A DNA stretch of 64,000 nt from the NCBI RefSeq assembly GCF_004193775.1, contig NC_041018.1, positions 36,058,082 to 36,122,081 of the forward strand, given 5' to 3'. Each line of letters begins with the position of its first letter. Position 1 is the stretch's first letter. This stretch comes from Glycine soja (taxonomy: Eukaryota; Streptophyta; Magnoliopsida; Fabales; Fabaceae). A program made the position numbers and the translations under genes. Below are positions 59,218 through 64,000 of the stretch, piece after piece. The notes beneath the pieces are model-generated. The model was not told the DNA's origin. It searched no databases and saw nothing but the letters and a program-made list of their open reading frames with translations.

Positions 59218-59370
59218 ATGGCAGTGGAAGTTGACTTTCAGTCAGCATGCAAATATGTTAGATTTGTGTGTCATTTTATGAATCCATTTACTGCTGAGCA
59301 CCATATTTACATTGTTGCAAACAAGACAAATAAATTTTCTATAGGATTATTGATGAAGTTCAATTATTAA
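59218..59370 (+). other. Small conserved ORF, 50 codons (unit 3 copy)
   Basis: Begins MAVEVDFQSACKYVRF and ends GLLMKFNY, with two or three substitutions against units 1 and 2 and no stop. Family unknown. Confidence 0.3.
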
Positions 59371-61189
59371 AGTGTAGATATTTTATCTTAGGATTTCCTT
59401 AAACTCACATTATAGTTAACTTATTTTAGGATTTAGATAAAGAGAAATAGATAGCACCCATTTTTACAAAATTGCCAGCAAATTGACAATAGTTACGTAA
59501 AGATATAAACAAATTTTAATTTATAAATACTTATTAAAAGAGTTTGAGTGACTTATAATAGCCGAAATAAAAAAAATTGGGATGTGTACCTATTAAGCTA
59601 TCAAGAGTAAAATCAATACGAATATATTATTAACTAAATTTGCATTTCGTTTTATTTATTTTTTATATTTTAAAATTGAAATCAACTGAATTTTATTTAC
59701 CGTTATAAATAGATATTGTTATTGTTCAATTAATACTACAGACTCAAATTTATATAATATAACACTCATCCAAGGATTTTTTTTAATAAATAGACACAAA
59801 GAGTTAACATGGTATCGTGATTTTTTAAATTTATAATTTTTTCATACCTAAATATACTTAAATATGTTTGAAACATTTGATAAATGATCAAAATTTGTTT
59901 TGTATTGTTAAAAAATAAAAAAATTTGCATTGGATTCTTGGGATATTAAAAAATTTTGTTACGAGTCTTTCTCGTTCTTGGATTCACTTTTTTCTTTTGA
60001 ATGAAAAGAGCGAAATACAACCAAAACACTATATTATCCATGTCAAAAAAATTAAAAAAAAAGCCATAAAAAATGAAAATAAAATCACAACGGAATCTCT
60101 ATCTTTTAAACCATCTATCATCAACCAGCTAGCAAAAAAATCATCACGAGGCTAAAGAACCATCCTATCCATCCAACGGAGTGCCCTTAAAAAAGATAAC
60201 ATCATTTTCTAACCAAATTTAAAAACCTTTTAGTTAAACCTAACCAGCAAAATCTTTGCCAAATTAGTGGGAGCCAAAAGCCTTGAATGATGCTTACATG
60301 ATCCGAACTAGAGTCCTAATGTTTTTAGAATTTTACTAACAAGGTTATGTTCCTTTCTTATAGTATATGTTTGAAACATTTAATAAATGATCAAAATTTG
60401 TTTTGTATTCTTAAAAAATAAAAAAATTACATTGGATTCTTGGGATATTAAAAACTTTTGTTACGAGTGTTTGCAGTTCTTGGACTCACTTTTTTCTTTT
60501 GAATGGAAAGAGCGAAATACAACCAAAACAATATATTATCCATGTCAAAAATTAAAAAAAAGCCATAAAAAATAAAAATAACATCACATCCGAATTTCAA
60601 TCTTTTAAACCATTTATCAGCAACTAGCTAGAAAAAAAAATCATTGGGAGGCTGAAGAACCATCCTATCCAACTAATTGCCCTTAAAAAAGATAACATGC
60701 TTTTCTAACCAAATTTCAAAACCTTTTACTTAAACCTAACCAGCACAATCTTTGCCAAAGTAGTGATAGCCAAAAGCCTCCTTGAATGATACTTACATGA
60801 TCAGAACTAGAGTCCTAATGTTTTTTAGAATTTTACTAATAAGGTTATGATCCTTTCTCATAGTTATTAATGAATAGTCTTAGTCGATACTTAAGAGATT
60901 AGATAGAGTTTCTAGTATTATATATATACACTTTTATTAATGTGGATGTTATGCCACCAACATTCAATATAGCTCAACTTTGCTCCTCATTTTCCTTCCT
61001 TTTTGTCGTTCCCACTACTAATTAAAAGCCTCTTTATCTCTTCACTTTCCTTAATCCATCACTCCACTTAGAATAAATAAATAAACATCATCAATCTTAA
61101 TCTCTAGATACATATCTCCCTCATTGTTTTTGTTTGAGTGAATGAAGTGTAACCTTTTTTTCTAGCAGCCTGAACTCATTCTAATTTCT

Positions 61190-61707
61190 CAAACAATGCT
61201 TGCCCTCCCACCTCCACCTCCACTCCTATCCACAGGGCAAACCAAGAAAATCTCTCCTGGCCAAATTGTCATATCAAAATAACCAATCAAACAACGTTCT
61301 CAGAATCAGATGCACCAAATTATGTTACAACAAAGTCAATTAGGCCACAACCACCGATACCAAGGCAACCTCCATTTCAAAGGACTAATCCTATCATATG
61401 GTTTGATGCAGTGTTGTGCCTCATATTCATCATTATGCTCATACAACTCTGATCATTTTCCTTGGAATCAAGCCAAGGAACCCCTCCTTTGACATGCCTA
61501 ATGCAAACATCAATGCAGTGTACTTTGACTCAACAAAGTAATGGTGACTTCAGCCTCCTTGCAAACATCATCTATCCCAACAGGAACATTGATTTGAGGT
61601 TTGACTTGTTTGACATCGAGCTTTTCTTCTCAGACAGGATCATATCAACACTCCATTCAGCCCTTTACTCAAGGGAGAAGGGAGGGCAGGTTGGAGTCCT
61701 TGTTGCA
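61190..61707 (+). pseudogene. LEA_2 family pseudogene, unit 3, 5' part
   Basis: Same landmarks as unit 2 (NPIIWF-type segment, then NGDFSLLANI and DLRFDLFDIELFFSDRIIST), the same frameshift at the YFDST/NGDF boundary, and interruption at TTGCA by the copia LTR at 61708. The 3' part is not present in the window. Confidence 0.82.
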
Positions 61708-62081
61708 TGTCAACGGAATTAAATGCCAACAGCAAATTGTATGGGATTGCACATTTATTTGTAACAATTACTCCCTTAATTAGGATAATTAGTTGTAATT
61801 GTATATATCACAGTTTAGCTATTTATTGGGTTGAAAATCAGCTTGACAGGTTGTAAATAAAGTGTATTTATATGAGAAATCTCCATGAGGAGCAAGTAGT
61901 TTTTGGCCTAACCTTTTCTGAGTTTAACATGGTATCAGCCTAGGTTTCGATCCAAGACCCTAGTCTGCACTTCTTTCCTTGTTCTTTCAGCCTCGTCCAA
62001 GTTTCCGTTCTCTACAAGTCCTTGTTTTTTTTTCTGTTTCTTGGTCATTTCCTTCCGAGTCCAGATTACCATCCCTTGTTC

Positions 62082-62541
62082 ATGTCTACCGAAAAGTATG
62101 ATGTTCTCTTGGTTCGCCTTAATGGCAAAAACTACTCAGCTTGGGCATTCCAATTCCAGATCTTTGTCACAGGAAAAGACTTATGGGGTCATGTTGATGG
62201 CAGCTCTCCCGTCCTTGACAAAGACACAACTAAGGTTGAACACGCCAAATGGACACTCAAAGATGCTCAAGTCATGGCCTGGATCTTAGACTCTGTCGAT
62301 CCCAACATTGTCCTGAATCTTCGGCCTTACAAGACAGCAGCCACAATGTGGAATTACTTGAAGAAAGTCTACAGTGAGAACAATGAAGCTCGAAGGTTCC
62401 AGCTTGAACACGACATCGCTACCTTTAGATAGGATAGTCACTCCATCTCTGATTTTTACTCTCAATTCATGAATCTTTGGGCTGAATACACTGATATAGT
62501 TTATGCGGACTTGCCTTTTGAAGGCCTCAGTTCAGTCCAAA
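62082..62541 (+). pseudogene. Copia gag fragment, unit 3
   Basis: Begins MSTEKYDVLLVRLNGKNYSA and stays open through AQVMAWILDSVDPN (the Trp codon that is a stop in unit 2). It reaches a TAG at 62430-62432 and then continues as DFYSQFMNLWAEY in the same frame up to the solo LTR at 62542. Lesions differ between the two units, so most arose after duplication. Confidence 0.88.
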
Positions 62542-63428
62542 TGTGACACCCTCTACCCCTCACATATATACTAACAAAGGAATAAAAATTCAAATATTAA
62601 TTAAAAGTATTTTTAAAACATTTTTTAAATACAAGCCTTTCAAAGGGGGTAAAAAGCTCACATTCACTTTCTTTCTAAATCATATTCAAACTTGTCCAAA
62701 TAAATAATAAAGTCATCTCGGCTCAAAAAGGCCGTCAAAACTTCATACAATTAATATAGAACCTTTATCCTAATGTCACATCCTATCAGAGTGTTGTGTT
62801 CCCGTGTCCTCTAGCATGAGGTTCTTCATAGTCATCCACCTATCCATCTGCTCCCCGAACACAAAGTTCAAGATCATCACAGGATCCAAACGCAAATAGC
62901 AAACCGGGAGTGAGTTATCACATTCTAACTACTAAAGAGAAACAAGAGAACATATAGTATCCAAATACAATTTACTTAGCATATCTCACATTATTTCATC
63001 ACTTTGTCATTCAAAATTTACTTTCAATCATCAATCACACCATTCAATCATCAATCACAATACACAAGAATCACACACTCCGATCAAGACATAATAACAC
63101 ATCAATTTCATATTAAACAATTAGCAAGCGTATGCAGCAGTTATGCTAAGACTCAAGCCTATATGCAATGTGGTACCATGTCAGTGAAAAACCTCGTCAG
63201 GCGCCTAGGAGTACATGAGAAGACAAACCACACACTAGCAAGTCAAGTCACTCTCACCAGGTAATATCATAGGGAGACCAGTCAGGGTCACTGTTTTGCG
63301 AGAATGCTCCAACCATATGGGATCAACATAGGCTTAAAGGAGTAGTTAAACCGTGTGACTCCCAAGGCTACACTCCGAAGAGTCTGTCAGGGCCTTCTCC
63401 CTCCTGATTCAGATCCAACCCAGAAAAC
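62542..63428 (+). mobile_element. Solo LTR D (TGTGACACCC family), truncated
   Basis: Starts TGTGACACCC after CCAAA (62537-62541), exactly the position of copy B in unit 2. It follows copy A to AACCCAGAAAAC and then stops at 63428, where unrelated LTR sequence begins. The B-specific 0.8-kb deletion is absent here. Confidence 0.9.
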
Positions 63429-64000
63429 TGTAGATGCAATTGGCTTTGATGTTTTTGATGATGATCATGATGAATGTGTTGCAATTGATGCAAATGGGCT
63501 TTTCAAGATTAAAATTCAAGACAATACTTCAAGATTACAAGTCACAACATCAAGATGATCACTAGAATATTAGGAAGGGAATTCCTAATTGGAATTAGCA
63601 AAGGTTTGACCAAGTGATTTAAATTAAAAAGTGTTTCTCAAAGGTTTTACTCTCTGGTAATCGATTACCAAAGGATGTAATCGATTACCAGTGGCCAAAT
63701 ACGTTTTATAACAGCTACAAATATTTGAATTCGAAATTTTAGACTGTGTAATCGATTACACAATTTTGGTAATCGATCACCAGCAGTTAGTAAACGTTTT
63801 AATTCAAATTTTAAAAGCTGTAATCGATTACACAATTACTGTAATCGATTACCAGACACGATTTTCAGAAAAATAATTTCAAGAGTCAACTTTTCAAGGG
63901 CTTTACTCATGACCACCAATGGTCTATATATATGTGACTTAAACACGAAATTGCTCAGAGTTTTTCAGAACAAAAAAGTGTTTATCCTCTCAAAGAGCAA
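63429..64000 (+). mobile_element. Start of another LTR element (ATCGATTACC-motif family)
   Basis: Sequence changes abruptly at TGTAGATGCAATTGG, an LTR-like start preceded by AAAAC. It contains six GTAATCGAT(T/C)AC motifs, alternating between a CCAG-flanked and an ACAC-flanked form (about 63657-63855), then TCTATATATATGTG near 63922, a plausible TATA region. The 3' end and any internal region lie beyond the window. The related motif in the block at 5838-6955 suggests the same broad repeat family. Confidence 0.65.

Larger units (their letters stand above)
59078..63428. repeat. Tandem segment, unit 3 (truncated)
   Basis: Third copy: small ORF, doublet, LEA_2 pseudogene, then the same copia insertion and the same solo LTR insertion as unit 2. 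It ends at 63428 where another LTR begins, so its MYB gene, if present, lies beyond the window. Confidence 0.9.
61708..63428 (+). mobile_element. Copia insertion in unit 3 (same site as unit 2), 5' part
   Basis: The 5' LTR is at 61708-61929 (TGTCAACGG...GTTTAACA), followed by TGGTATCAG, preceded by the same TTGCA at 61703-61707. Gag begins at 62082 and is interrupted by solo LTR D. Shared insertion site and flank show that this is a duplicate of the unit 2 insertion, not an independent one. Confidence 0.93.

Overview
The window looks like a gene-poor, repeat-rich stretch of a plant nuclear chromosome, most likely a legume and probably soybean (Glycine). The reasons are the very AT-rich intergenic DNA, nested Ty1/copia and other LTR elements, a TNP2-type CACTA transposon, plant gene families (PERK-like kinase, TVP38/VTT protein, LEA_2 protein, SHAQKY-type MYB), and LTRs carrying many copies of the palindrome-like motif GGTAATCGATTACC, which I associate with soybean repeats. 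The species call is inference.

Layout. (1) 1-12551 is AT-rich intergenic DNA with no supported gene. It holds short tandem and inverted repeats and, at about 5.0-7.24 kb, decayed LTR-like sequence with a second LTR inside it. (2) 12552-17950 is a complete, apparently very young Ty1/copia element on the minus strand: two 426-bp LTRs that I read as identical, a perfect 5-bp target duplication and one uninterrupted 1327-residue polyprotein. (3) 19243-19690 holds two decayed exons of a TVP38/TMEM64 (VTT/SNARE-associated Golgi) gene. (4) 22451-30190 holds a broken PERK-like receptor kinase on the minus strand, split by an older copia element (23571-29424) sitting in a kinase intron. (5) 32080-38266 is a dead CACTA TNP2 transposase interrupted by a 2.66-kb solo LTR and carrying a 487-bp internal tandem duplication.

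(6) 38275-63428 is a tandem array of three copies of one segment. Each copy carries, in order, a small conserved ORF, a roughly 0.5-kb doublet, an LEA_2 pseudogene and (where the copy is complete) a minus-strand MYB gene. Unit 1 has no copia insertion and its MYB is frameshifted. Unit 2 has a copia element in the LEA_2 pseudogene, with two long solo LTRs nested inside that element, and an intact 395-codon MYB gene. Unit 3 has the same copia insertion and the same solo-LTR insertion at the same bases, then is cut off by the start of another LTR element at 63429. Every nested insertion can be delimited by a perfect 5-bp target duplication, so the order of events can be read from the sequence.

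Functionally, two reading frames could still make complete proteins: the 13512-17495 copia polyprotein and the 57251-58438 MYB-like factor. The other recognised genes carry stops, frameshifts, lost splice sites or missing exons. I did not find a previously undescribed defence, RNA or metabolic system. The most unusual material is the datable nested triplication, a hairpin that places the polypurine tract of the young copia element in its loop, and an 11-bp flanking duplication at the kinase-intron copia insertion.
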